Shown piece by piece: positions 37,929 to 46,160 of a stretch of 64,000 nucleotides of DNA. Source of the DNA: Subsaxibacter sp. CAU 1640 (GTDB lineage Bacteria > Bacteroidota > Bacteroidia > Flavobacteriales > Flavobacteriaceae); NCBI RefSeq assembly GCF_023156585.1, contig NZ_JALNMI010000001.1, positions 682,001 through 746,000 on the forward strand. Reading direction: 5' to 3'. The position numbers were made by a program, and so were the translations under genes. Within the stretch, counting starts at the first letter, position 1. Each line of letters begins with the position of its first letter. The notes beneath the pieces were generated by a model. It saw nothing but the letters and a program-made list of their open reading frames with translations. It searched no databases and was not told the DNA's origin.

Positions 37929-38462
37929 ATGAACCTACTTAAAACGGCTTTTAGAGCCACCGCTATGTTTTTAATGTTGTTGGGTTGTTTCACTTCAAAC
38001 GCCCAATCCAAAGCCATTTCCAACACTGTTACTTCTTTTCAGGAACACCCAACTTTTAAGTTGAATGAAGTCAATTTCCAAGAATGGTATGCAGGCATCA
38101 ATGTTGGAGGAACAGGATTTAATGTTTTTCTTCCAAATATTACAAATGACGAAAATGTTGTTCTAGAAAATGTTTATTTCAGAAATCTTACAGGCAAATT
38201 AGTTAAAGGTAAAGGGATGTATTCTGCCACCTTGAAAAACAAATCAACTGATTACACTTGGAAATATCCAGAGAAGCCTGCTGACTACCCTTTTGATTTA
38301 GGAGCAGACGAATGTGTAATTAGCTACAAAGAAAATGGCGTTACGAAATATATCAAAATTGCAAGCTTGAGTGAAAAGGCTGGGACATATTATGAAAATG
38401 GTCCTCCGTCTATTTACGAGAACACTTCCAATAGCGCTGTCGCTACTGTCGATCAAGATTGA
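37929..38462 (+). CDS. Secreted protein of unknown function (first of two paralogs)
   Basis: A 177-residue exported protein, counted from the ATG at 37929. The signal peptide is MNLLKTAFRATAMFLMLLGC with a possible cut after SNAQ; the LLGC could also be a lipobox. The mature part has NFQEWYAGINVGGTG, LENVYFRNLTGKL and ECVISYKENGVTKYIKI, all shared with the product of the next gene. I recognise no named domain. The frame extends 39 codons upstream but the residues before 37929 are not a plausible N-terminus. Terminators on both sides suggest a single-gene transcript. Confidence 0.75.
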   Translation: MNLLKTAFRATAMFLMLLGCFTSNAQSKAISNTVTSFQEHPTFKLNEVNFQEWYAGINVGGTGFNVFLPNITNDENVVLENVYFRNLTGKLVKGKGMYSATLKNKSTDYTWKYPEKPADYPFDLGADECVISYKENGVTKYIKIASLSEKAGTYYENGPPSIYENTSNSAVATVDQD

Positions 38463-38486
38463 TAACATTCGATACCATAAAATTAT

Positions 38487-38517
38487 AAAGCCTTGCACTA
38501 ACGCAGGGCTTTTTTTA
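38487..38517 (+). terminator. Rho-independent terminator between the paralogous secreted proteins
   Basis: AAAGCCTTGC and GCAGGGCTTT pair over ten positions (one G-T wobble) around ACTAAC, followed by TTTTTT. It lies 25 nt after the first paralog's stop. Confidence 0.8.
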
Positions 38518-38562
38518 TGGAATGATGTTTGATTTAGTATCTTTAATGAAAATGTACGCATT

Positions 38563-39066
38563 ATGATTTCGATAAAAGCCGCATCAATTTTTGCAATAAT
38601 GATTGTGGTGGTTGGATGTTCGTCTGCTCAAAAGTTGCAGTCCTCATCTCCCATTGACGTGGAGGAAGTTTATTTTCAAAAATGGGTAGCTGGCGTCAAA
38701 GGAGGCGGTTCCGGAATTGATCTGTTTATTCATTCAAAGAATAAAGCTACCGCTATAGAATTAGATTCAGTCTATTTTAGAGGCAAGGCCGTAAAACTAG
38801 AAACCATTAAAGATGAAAACCTAATTTACGTTGGACGTTTTAAAACTGAATTCAATAAAAAACAAGATATTGTGATGAGCAGCGACCCTAACGAAGAATA
38901 TGGAAATTCTGTTCCAAATATTCCAAAAAAAATTCCCTTCGAACTTAAGGATTCAGAGTGTGTCATTAGCTACAAACAAAATGGTGACATAAGGTATTTC
39001 AAATTGGAGAACATTACTGAAAAACCGTCACAAAATTATCCGAGCGCTCCAGTTAAGAAGGATTAA
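38563..39066 (+). CDS. Lipoprotein of unknown function (second of two paralogs)
   Basis: A 167-residue lipoprotein: hydrophobic signal peptide with lipobox VVVGC and lipidated C19. The mature part repeats the pattern of the preceding gene (VYFQKWVAGVKGGGSG, LDSVYFRGKAVKL, SECVISYKQNGDIRYFKLENI). The shared single cysteine in ECVISYK and the aromatic FQ-W-AG motif are the main marks. No named domain is recognised. A terminator separates it from its paralog, so the two can be expressed separately. Confidence 0.75.
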   Translation: MISIKAASIFAIMIVVVGCSSAQKLQSSSPIDVEEVYFQKWVAGVKGGGSGIDLFIHSKNKATAIELDSVYFRGKAVKLETIKDENLIYVGRFKTEFNKKQDIVMSSDPNEEYGNSVPNIPKKIPFELKDSECVISYKQNGDIRYFKLENITEKPSQNYPSAPVKKD

Positions 39067-39123
39067 GAGACACCTTGCAATTGGCTGCATAAAACTGTAT
39101 TTTAGCAGCTCAAATTCGCATTC

Positions 39124-40560
39124 TTGGGCACATTAAAAACCTTTTTCAAGGACACTATCATTTATGGTCTGGCGACCGTTCTTCCCAGGCTTATGAATTT
39201 TATTCTTGTGCCACTTCACGTCGACAAATTGGCAACATCCAATTATTCTGACAATACCACATTTTATATCTATGCGGCGTTTTTCAATGTGTTACTAACT
39301 TACGGAATGGAAACTGCTTTTTTCAGGTTTTTCAATTTGAACAAAGAAAAAGAAAAGGAAAAAGTATTTTCAACTGTTCTAATTAGCTTAACGGGTTCGA
39401 CGCTGATCTTTTTTGTACTTGTTTTTTTATTCAACGAGCAACTTGCAAGTTTCGTCAACCTGAACATTACCTATTTCAATTTACTTATTGGTGTTTTGGC
39501 TTTGGATGCCCTTGTAGTCGCACCTTTTGCCTATTTAAGAGCAACAGGAAGACCAATAAAATTTACTGCTATAAAGCTTTCAAATATCGCCATTTATGTC
39601 ATTTTAAACTTCTTTTTCCTTTGGGCAATTCCTTATTTCAACATTGAGTTTCCAGGTTATAATGCCGACGATTTGGTACAGTATATCTTCATTGCCAACC
39701 TTGCTGCCAGTATTTCAACCTTATTGTTGTTGTCGCCTTATTTTTTCAAATCAAAATTTGAATTTAGCACAGCAATTTTTAAACAATTGCTCAACTATGG
39801 TTGGCCAATAATGATTGCAGGTCTCGCTTATGTCATCAATGAGAATTTTGACAAATGGCTCTTGCCTGTTATGGAAGGAAAGGACATCAATGGAGCTTAT
39901 AGTGGTTGTTACAAGATTGCAGTTTTTATGACCATTTTCATCCAAGCATTTCGTCTTGGTGCTGAACCTTTCTTTTTCAGCCACGCAAAAGAATTGAACG
40001 CAAAGGAAACATACGCCAGAATTATGAAATACTTCGTCATACTCGGAAGCTTGATGTTTGTGTTTACGGTGGCATTTTTGAATATTTTCAAACAATTGAT
40101 TGTTCCAAATGAATCTTATTGGAAAGCCATAGATATTGTTCCGATTGTGTTGCTGGCAAATTTATGTTTGGGAATCTATTTCAATTTAGCAATTTGGTAT
40201 AAATTAACGGACAAAACACGCTTTGGAATGTATATTTCCATAATTGGCGCCATCATTACCATTGCGCTTAATTATTGGTGGATTCCGAAAATCGGGTTTA
40301 TGGCTTCTGCATACACGACCTTGATTGCCTATGGTAGTATGATGCTCATTTCATATCAAATGGGCAAAAAGCATTATCCGGTACCTTATGACCTCACTAG
40401 GATTTTGAGTTATATGCTTTTCGCAATCCTGATTTCTGGGATTTCTTATTACAGATTTAATGATAATTACTACGTCAGTACCATTTTAGTTTTAGTATTT
40501 TTGGGAATTATTTATCTATTGGAACAAAAGGAAATTAAACAAATTCTGAAAAGAAAATAA
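39124..40560 (+). CDS. Lipopolysaccharide/polysaccharide flippase (MOP superfamily)
   Basis: A 478-residue membrane protein with about fourteen hydrophobic helices. It begins LKTFFKDTIIYGLATVLPRLMNFILVPL, typical of flavobacterial flippases of the polysaccharide biosynthesis family. The start is a TTG at 39124; the expected N-terminal residues begin right there. It is followed by dut, a nucleotidyltransferase and envelope genes in an arrangement common in Flavobacteriia, apart from the polysaccharide locus at 3-20 kb, so it may serve a conserved glycan rather than the strain-specific polymer. Confidence 0.87.
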   Translation: MGTLKTFFKDTIIYGLATVLPRLMNFILVPLHVDKLATSNYSDNTTFYIYAAFFNVLLTYGMETAFFRFFNLNKEKEKEKVFSTVLISLTGSTLIFFVLVFLFNEQLASFVNLNITYFNLLIGVLALDALVVAPFAYLRATGRPIKFTAIKLSNIAIYVILNFFFLWAIPYFNIEFPGYNADDLVQYIFIANLAASISTLLLLSPYFFKSKFEFSTAIFKQLLNYGWPIMIAGLAYVINENFDKWLLPVMEGKDINGAYSGCYKIAVFMTIFIQAFRLGAEPFFFSHAKELNAKETYARIMKYFVILGSLMFVFTVAFLNIFKQLIVPNESYWKAIDIVPIVLLANLCLGIYFNLAIWYKLTDKTRFGMYISIIGAIITIALNYWWIPKIGFMASAYTTLIAYGSMMLISYQMGKKHYPVPYDLTRILSYMLFAILISGISYYRFNDNYYVSTILVLVFLGIIYLLEQKEIKQILKRK

Positions 40561-40593
40561 TACAATCAAACTTCATTATTTGAAACACAAGAT

Positions 40594-41028
40594 ATGAACA
40601 TCAAAATCATCAATAAATCAAATCACGAATTACCATCTTATGAAACAGAAGCTTCCGCAGGAATGGATTTGCGCGCAAATTTATCAGAAGCAAGAGTTTT
40701 AAAACCTTTGGAACGCAGTATTGTGGGCACAGGCCTTTTTCTGGAGCTTCCAGTCGGTTATGAGGCACAAGTGCGCCCAAGAAGTGGATTGGCTGCAAAA
40801 AAGGGAATAACCGTATTGAATGCGCCAGGAACGATTGATGCAGATTATAGAGGTGAAATTGGAGTCATTTTAGTCAATTTATCAAATGAAGAGTTTACGA
40901 TAAGCAATGGTGAGCGCATCGCACAATTGGTGATTGCTAAACACGAGCGTGCCGAATGGATTAAGGTAGAAGAATTGACCGAAACATCCAGAGGAGAAGG
41001 AGGTTTTGGTAGTACAGGTACGAAATAG
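40594..41028 (+). CDS. dut: dUTP diphosphatase
   Basis: A 144-residue trimeric dUTPase that hydrolyses dUTP to dUMP and pyrophosphate. All five motifs are visible: [41 protein letters not shown] and the C-terminal P-loop-like [10 protein letters not shown]. Length and order are normal. Confidence 0.97.
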   Translation: MNIKIINKSNHELPSYETEASAGMDLRANLSEARVLKPLERSIVGTGLFLELPVGYEAQVRPRSGLAAKKGITVLNAPGTIDADYRGEIGVILVNLSNEEFTISNGERIAQLVIAKHERAEWIKVEELTETSRGEGGFGSTGTK

Positions 41029-41035
41029 CAAATTC

Positions 41036-41062
41036 TGTCTGGTCGAGCAAAGTCGATATCTT
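41036..41062. repeat. Decayed palindromic intergenic repeat (GGTCGAGC...GTCGA type)
   Basis: The segment GGTCGAGCAAAGTCGATATC has paired TCGA blocks and resembles the GGTCGAGCGCAGTCGAGACC palindrome that I recall from intergenic regions of many Flavobacteriaceae. Several positions depart from a perfect palindrome, so it looks like an old copy. Confidence 0.4.
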
Positions 41063-41089
41063 TATGAAATTATAGTATTATTTAACAAG

Positions 41090-41109
41090 ATTCCTTCCTT
41101 CGAGGGAAT
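41090..41109. repeat. Palindromic intergenic repeat (ATTCCTTC..GGGAAT)
   Basis: ATTCCTTCCTTCGAGGGAAT can fold on CCTTCGAGG with outer ATTCC/GGAAT. It lies next to another decayed palindrome in the 96-nt gap between dut and the nucleotidyltransferase, suggesting a REP-like insertion site. Confidence 0.4.
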
Positions 41110-41124
41110 GAAATAAAATTTTAA

Positions 41125-42144
41125 ATGAAAATAATAGTTCCAATGGCAGGTCGAGGTTCAAGACTTCGTCCTCATACACTCACAGTTCCAAAACCATTAA
41201 TTCCAGTTGCTGGCCAACCGATAGTGCATCGTTTGGTTAAAGATATCGTAAAGGTATTGAATCAGCCGATTGATGAGATTGCCTTTATTTTAGGCGACCC
41301 AGCTTTTTTTGGAGACGATGTAGTTAAGAGTTTGGAAGAATTGGCAATTGGATTGGGAGCAAATGCCTCCATCTATCGCCAAGACCAGCCTTTGGGCACG
41401 GGACATGCCATTATGTGTGCAAAGGACTCACTTTCTGGCCCAGCGGTCATTGCCTATGCAGATACACTTATCAGGGCAGATTTTAAGTTGGATCCTGAAG
41501 CAGATTCTGTAATTTGGGTTAAGAAAGTAGAGCAGCCCGAAGCCTATGGAGTCGTAAAGTTGAATGAGTGTGACGAAATTATTGAGCTGGTAGAAAAACC
41601 AAAAGAGTTTGTAAGCGATTTGGCAGTTATTGGTATCTACTATTTTAAGGATGTGGCGGTCCTAAAGAATGAATTGCAACACGTGTTGGACAACAATATT
41701 GTGAACGGTGGAGAATATCAAATAAATGATGGTATCAAACGAATGATGCAAAGCGGAAAGGTCTTTAAGGCAGGAGAAGTAGATGAATGGATGGACTGTG
41801 GTAATAAAACTGTGACGGTAGAAACAAATACACGTATGCTCGGCTTTCTACAACAAGATGGTGAGGAACAAATGATTGCTGCAACAGTTACTTTGAATAA
41901 TTCCAAAATCGTAGAACCTTGCCATATAGGTGAAAATGTCATTTTGAACAACACAACCGTAGGTCCAAATGTTTCCATCGGCAATGATTGTTTATTAGAT
42001 AACGTGACCGTTAAAAATAGCCTAATTCAGAGCCATAATGTCATTAAAAATGCTAATTTGGATGGAGCTATGATTGGCAATCACGTAAAATACGATGGCC
42101 ATTTTAAAAGCATTAGTATTGGTGATTATTCAGTCTTGGAATAG
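41125..42144 (+). CDS. Sugar-phosphate nucleotidyltransferase
   Basis: A 339-residue nucleotidyltransferase. The N-terminal domain carries the activating motif GRGSRLRPHTLTVPKPLIPV (residues 9-28); the last 90 residues form left-handed beta-helix repeats (NNSKIVEPCHIGENVILNN, TTVGPNVSIGNDCLLDN). This plan is that of glucose-1-phosphate thymidylyl/uridylyl-transferase-like enzymes of the GlmU/RmlA-long type. The exact sugar and nucleotide cannot be read. It is followed at 33 nt by the TPR gene. Confidence 0.88.
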   Translation: MKIIVPMAGRGSRLRPHTLTVPKPLIPVAGQPIVHRLVKDIVKVLNQPIDEIAFILGDPAFFGDDVVKSLEELAIGLGANASIYRQDQPLGTGHAIMCAKDSLSGPAVIAYADTLIRADFKLDPEADSVIWVKKVEQPEAYGVVKLNECDEIIELVEKPKEFVSDLAVIGIYYFKDVAVLKNELQHVLDNNIVNGGEYQINDGIKRMMQSGKVFKAGEVDEWMDCGNKTVTVETNTRMLGFLQQDGEEQMIAATVTLNNSKIVEPCHIGENVILNNTTVGPNVSIGNDCLLDNVTVKNSLIQSHNVIKNANLDGAMIGNHVKYDGHFKSISIGDYSVLE

Positions 42145-42177
42145 TTTTTGAATTTAACCATCGCAGCACATAACTAA

Positions 42178-43542
42178 ATGAAGTTGAAACACTACATAGT
42201 ATTGATTTTGATTGGAATAGTTTTCATTCCACAGATGAGCTATGCACAAGTAGATTTCAACAAAAGACCAACTGATGACCTTGGTGATGTCGAAGATATG
42301 TTTCAGGAAAGTTTTTTCGAGGCATTGAAACAAAACGGGATTGAAAACTACCAAAGAGCTGTCGATGCTTTGTTAAAATGCGAAAAACTTGACAACTCAA
42401 AAACGGTCATCTATTATGAATTGGGCAAAAATTACATAGCCTTAAAAAATTATGGCGCCGCCGAAGATGCTCTTAAAAAGGCTGTTTCAAAAGAACCGGA
42501 AAATGAGTGGTATCTAGACCAGCTTTACGAAGTCTACAATCTTCAGGGAGATACAGACAAAGCCATCAAAACTGTCAAACAATTGGTAAAGTACCATCCT
42601 GATTATCGTCAGGATTTAGCTGAATTGTACATCAAATCCAAGGAATATAAAGACGCGCTAAAGCTTTTGGACCAGTTGGACAAAGAATTTGGAATCAATC
42701 CAGACCGAGATGCGCTTCGGAATGAAATCTATAACATAACAGGAAAGGATGATGACCGAATTGAAAATCTTGAACAGCGCGTCAAAGCTGACCCACAAAA
42801 CGAAGATGCTTATTTGAGATTGATTTATCGCTATAGTGAAACGGGAAATACCAAAAAGGCGTTCGAAGCTTCAAAAGACTTGTTAAAGGCAAAACCAGAA
42901 TCGAAATTGGTTCATTTGGCACTTTATAAGTTTTATTTGGATGCAAATGAAACTGAAAAGGCTATTCAATCTATGAAAACAGTGCTTTCCACGCCTGAAA
43001 TCACTCCAGAAGCAAAAGCCAAAGTATTCAATGATTTTGTCAATTACGTGTCTAAACATCCAGAGTATGAAAAAGACCTTGTCGAGTTGACGGCGATGGT
43101 AGGTACAGAAAAAAGCACCAAAACACTTACTGAATTGGGACAATATCATCTAAAATTGGATGATAAACCAAAAGCACTCCAATATTTTGAAGAAGCGTTG
43201 CAGCAAGACCCAAACAATTTTATGATAATTAAAGACGTTTTACTGCTTCAACTCGATTTGAATATGGATGAAAAAGCTGCGAAGAAAAGTCAGGAAGCAC
43301 TCGATTTGTTCCCAGCACAACCAGTTTTGTATCTTATCAATGGCGTTGCCAATAATAAATTGAATCAGCCTAAAAAAGCCATTCAAAAACTGGAAGCAGG
43401 ATTGGATTATATCATTGATGACGCTAAAATGGAAAGCGATTTCTACACACAGTTGAGCTTGGCGTATAAGCTGGACAATAATATTCCCAAATCTCAAGCG
43501 TTTGCTAAAAAGGCAGAAACTTTAACCAAACAACAGCAATGA
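42178..43542 (+). CDS. Exported TPR repeat protein
   Basis: A 454-residue protein with a signal peptide (MKLKHYIVLILIGIVFIPQMSYA, cut before QVDF) followed by TPR repeats through to the C-terminus (for example VIYYELGKNYIALKNYGAAEDALKKAV, GQYHLKLDDKPKALQYFEEALQQDP). It is probably periplasmic and a protein-protein scaffold. It overlaps the DUF4292 gene by 4 nt, which overlaps the EnvC-like gene by 4 nt, so the three act as one unit, plausibly in cell-wall or outer-membrane upkeep. Confidence 0.88.
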   Translation: MKLKHYIVLILIGIVFIPQMSYAQVDFNKRPTDDLGDVEDMFQESFFEALKQNGIENYQRAVDALLKCEKLDNSKTVIYYELGKNYIALKNYGAAEDALKKAVSKEPENEWYLDQLYEVYNLQGDTDKAIKTVKQLVKYHPDYRQDLAELYIKSKEYKDALKLLDQLDKEFGINPDRDALRNEIYNITGKDDDRIENLEQRVKADPQNEDAYLRLIYRYSETGNTKKAFEASKDLLKAKPESKLVHLALYKFYLDANETEKAIQSMKTVLSTPEITPEAKAKVFNDFVNYVSKHPEYEKDLVELTAMVGTEKSTKTLTELGQYHLKLDDKPKALQYFEEALQQDPNNFMIIKDVLLLQLDLNMDEKAAKKSQEALDLFPAQPVLYLINGVANNKLNQPKKAIQKLEAGLDYIIDDAKMESDFYTQLSLAYKLDNNIPKSQAFAKKAETLTKQQQ

Positions 43543-44312
43543 GTAATATCAAATATGCGTTTTTGATTCTAATTTTTGGAATCTTCATTGGTTGTAAATC
43601 CACAAAAAATCTCACTTCGGAAGGCGTCATCAAGGAAAATATGACTGCCAAACAAATCATTAGAGAAAATCAAAAGCAAACAGCTGATTTCAAGACGTTT
43701 CAGGCGAAAGTAAAAATTGATTATTCTGACGGAAAATCATCAAATGGTGTCACTGTAAACTTGAGAATGGAAAAGGACAAAACCATTTGGTTGAGTGCGC
43801 CATTGGGAGTTGCAAGAGCAATGATTACACCAGATAAAGTGAGCTATTACAACAAATGGGAAAACGAATATTTTGATGGTGATTATTCGTTGTTATCAGA
43901 ATTATTAGGTGTGGACTTGGATTTTCAAAAGGTTCAAAATCTATTGATGGGAGAAACACTTTACAATTTGAAAGATGAAACTTATGTGGCTTCTTCAAAT
44001 GAGAACTCGTACATCTTACAACCTGAAAGTCAAAAATCTATCTTCGAGATATTTTATCTTTTCAATCCTGGTCATTTCAAATTGGATTCACAACAATTGT
44101 CTCAACCACTCACAAAGCGATTTTTAGAAATTGATTATAAAAGCTATCAATTGGTGGACAAGCAAATTTTTCCGGAAAATGTGAATATATTAGCCTTGGA
44201 AAACAATGATCAAGTGAAGATTGATTTAGAATTTAAATCGATAAGCATCAATGAAGATCTGCGTTTTCCGTTTGAAATTCCAGAAGGATATAAAGAAATT
44301 CAATTGAAATGA
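43539..44312 (+). CDS. DUF4292 lipoprotein
   Basis: A 257-residue lipoprotein with lipobox IFIGC (C19). The body (TFQAKVKIDYSDG, KTIWLSAPLGVARAMITPDKVSYYNKW, EYFDGDYSLLSELLGVDLDF) is the DUF4292 family, with a LolB/LolA-like pattern of strands. It may handle lipids or lipoproteins at the outer membrane; this is a family-level guess. Start and stop overlap its neighbours by 4 nt each. Confidence 0.88.
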   Translation: MSNIKYAFLILIFGIFIGCKSTKNLTSEGVIKENMTAKQIIRENQKQTADFKTFQAKVKIDYSDGKSSNGVTVNLRMEKDKTIWLSAPLGVARAMITPDKVSYYNKWENEYFDGDYSLLSELLGVDLDFQKVQNLLMGETLYNLKDETYVASSNENSYILQPESQKSIFEIFYLFNPGHFKLDSQQLSQPLTKRFLEIDYKSYQLVDKQIFPENVNILALENNDQVKIDLEFKSISINEDLRFPFEIPEGYKEIQLK

Positions 44313-45565
44313 AACTAAACCGACCAACATATTTAGTGTTTAGTCTATTGATGCTTTTTTGTGTGGGCAATATGACTGCACAAAGCAAAAAGCAACAGGA
44401 ACTCGAGGCGAGACGTCAGCAATTACAAAAGGAGATTGAGCAGATTAACAGCTTACTTTTTACCAATAGGAAAAAGGAAAAATCTATGGTTACCATTGTT
44501 GAAGACTTGAATAATAAAGTTCGTGTACGTCAAAACTTGATTAAGGTTACAAATGATCAGGCAAACTTGCTCACGAGAGAAATCAACAACAATCAAAAGG
44601 AAATCACAAGTTTAAGAGACCAATTAAAGGAATTAAAGGAAGATTACGCCGCTATGGTGGTGAAGTCTTACAAAAGCAAATCAGAACAAAGCAGAGTGAT
44701 GTTTTTATTGTCCTCGGATAATTTCAAGCAAGCCTACAAACGTTTGCAATACATTAAACAATACACAAGATACCAAGAGCAGCAAGGTGAAGAAATCAAG
44801 TCTAAAACACAGAAGCTTCAAGACTTAAATACATCATTATTGCAACAGAAAAAAGATAAGGAAAAGCTAATTGAGGAGAATAGAATTGCCAAAAAACAAT
44901 TGGAGGAAGACATCAAAGAACAGCAAGAGATGGTTGCTTTGATCCGTAAGGATTTAACCAAATATTCTTCTCAAATTAAATCAAAACAGCAGGAAGCCGA
45001 TAGAATCGATCGTGAAATTGAACGTTTGATTAAGGAAGCGATAGCTGAAGCCAATAGAAAAGCAAACAAATCTAACAAAGCAAGCGAAACCAAATCTTCG
45101 TCTGGTTTTGCCCTAACACCAGAAGCCAAGGCCACAGGAGCCAATTTTGAAGCCAACAAAGGAAAACTGTCGTGGCCAGTCGAAAAAGGCGTTGTCAAAA
45201 CGCGTTATGGTACACAACCGTCTCCTATAGATCCTTCCATCAGCATTCAAAGCAATGGTGTTAGAATTGCCACGGAAGAAGGTTCAAAAGTGAGAGCGGT
45301 TTTTCAAGGAACTGTGACTGCTGTAATTGCCAGCAAAACTGGAAATCCTACCGTTTTGATTCAACACGGAAATTACTTTACAGCCTACAAAAACTTATCA
45401 AAAGTCTACGTCAAAAAAGGTGATAAGGTAGATACCAAACAGTTTATTGGAGAAGTTTTCACAACGACAGGAGACCACGAAACTATCTTGAGTTTCAGCA
45501 TTTTCAAGGTTGTTTCAGGCGAATCCAAAACGCAGGATCCTTCTGGCTGGATTTATAGAATGTAG
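44309..45565 (+). CDS. EnvC-like murein hydrolase activator (degenerate LytM/M23)
   Basis: A 418-residue exported protein: signal peptide to about residue 25, a long coiled coil (about 26-255) and a C-terminal LytM fold (about 285-418). The fold's zinc ligands are missing: the usual H-x3-D site reads SNGVRIAT and the terminal HLHFE-like motif reads ILSFSIF. This is the EnvC/NlpD pattern, where the domain activates amidases instead of cutting peptidoglycan. It ends the TPR-DUF4292 unit and abuts the convergent thioesterase gene with no spacer. Confidence 0.88.
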   Translation: MKLNRPTYLVFSLLMLFCVGNMTAQSKKQQELEARRQQLQKEIEQINSLLFTNRKKEKSMVTIVEDLNNKVRVRQNLIKVTNDQANLLTREINNNQKEITSLRDQLKELKEDYAAMVVKSYKSKSEQSRVMFLLSSDNFKQAYKRLQYIKQYTRYQEQQGEEIKSKTQKLQDLNTSLLQQKKDKEKLIEENRIAKKQLEEDIKEQQEMVALIRKDLTKYSSQIKSKQQEADRIDREIERLIKEAIAEANRKANKSNKASETKSSSGFALTPEAKATGANFEANKGKLSWPVEKGVVKTRYGTQPSPIDPSISIQSNGVRIATEEGSKVRAVFQGTVTAVIASKTGNPTVLIQHGNYFTAYKNLSKVYVKKGDKVDTKQFIGEVFTTTGDHETILSFSIFKVVSGESKTQDPSGWIYRM

Positions 45566-46075
45566 TTATTCAAAAAGAGCCTTCAATTCAGTGGCTTCAT
45601 TTGGCTTCATTTTTCCCGCAAGCACCAAACTCAATTGCTTACGGCGCAAAGCAGCTTCAAAACGCGCTTTTTCCAAGTCGGTTTCTGGAACTAATTCTGG
45701 CACTTCCACAGGTCGTCCAGTCTCATCAACCGCGACAAACGTGTAAATGGCTTCATTCGCTTTAGTTCTTAACCCAGATTCACGGTCTTCAATCCAAACA
45801 TCCATAAACACTTCCATCGAAGATTTAAAAGACCTTGAAACCTTTGCTTCAATGGTCACTACACTTCCTAAAGGCACAGAACGATTAAAAGCCACATGGT
45901 TTACAGAAGCAGTGACCACAATTCTACGGGAATGACGTCGGGCAGCTATACTGGCAGCTCTGTCCATTCGAGCCAATAATTCACCTCCAAAAAGATTGTT
46001 GATAGGATTGGTTTCACTTGGCAATACCAAGTCGGTCATGATGGTTTTCGATTGTTCAGGCGTTTTTGCTTGCAT
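45566..46075 (-). CDS. Acyl-CoA thioesterase (YciA-like hotdog)
   Basis: A 169-residue hotdog-fold thioesterase that hydrolyses acyl-CoA to free acid and CoA. NLFGGELLARMDRAASIAARR contains the catalytic Asp of the YciA/BACH group, followed by VVTASVNHVAFNRSVPLGSVV. Length is usual. A -7 promoter box lies 20 nt upstream. Confidence 0.9.
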   Translation of the reverse strand: MQAKTPEQSKTIMTDLVLPSETNPINNLFGGELLARMDRAASIAARRHSRRIVVTASVNHVAFNRSVPLGSVVTIEAKVSRSFKSSMEVFMDVWIEDRESGLRTKANEAIYTFVAVDETGRPVEVPELVPETDLEKARFEAALRRKQLSLVLAGKMKPNEATELKALFE

Positions 46076-46094
46076 AGTTTATTTTTTTGCAATG

Positions 46095-46102
46095 CAAAGA
46101 TA
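46095..46102 (-). promoter_or_regulatory. Probable -7 promoter element for the thioesterase gene
   Basis: On the minus strand the sequence is TATCTTTG, an exact TAnnTTTG match about 20 nt before the ATG at 46075. No clear -33 TTG. Confidence 0.45.
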
Positions 46103-46160
46103 CTCGGGATTTATGATTTACGAGTTACGATTGAAAAGATTGTGGACGAAAACTTGAAAG

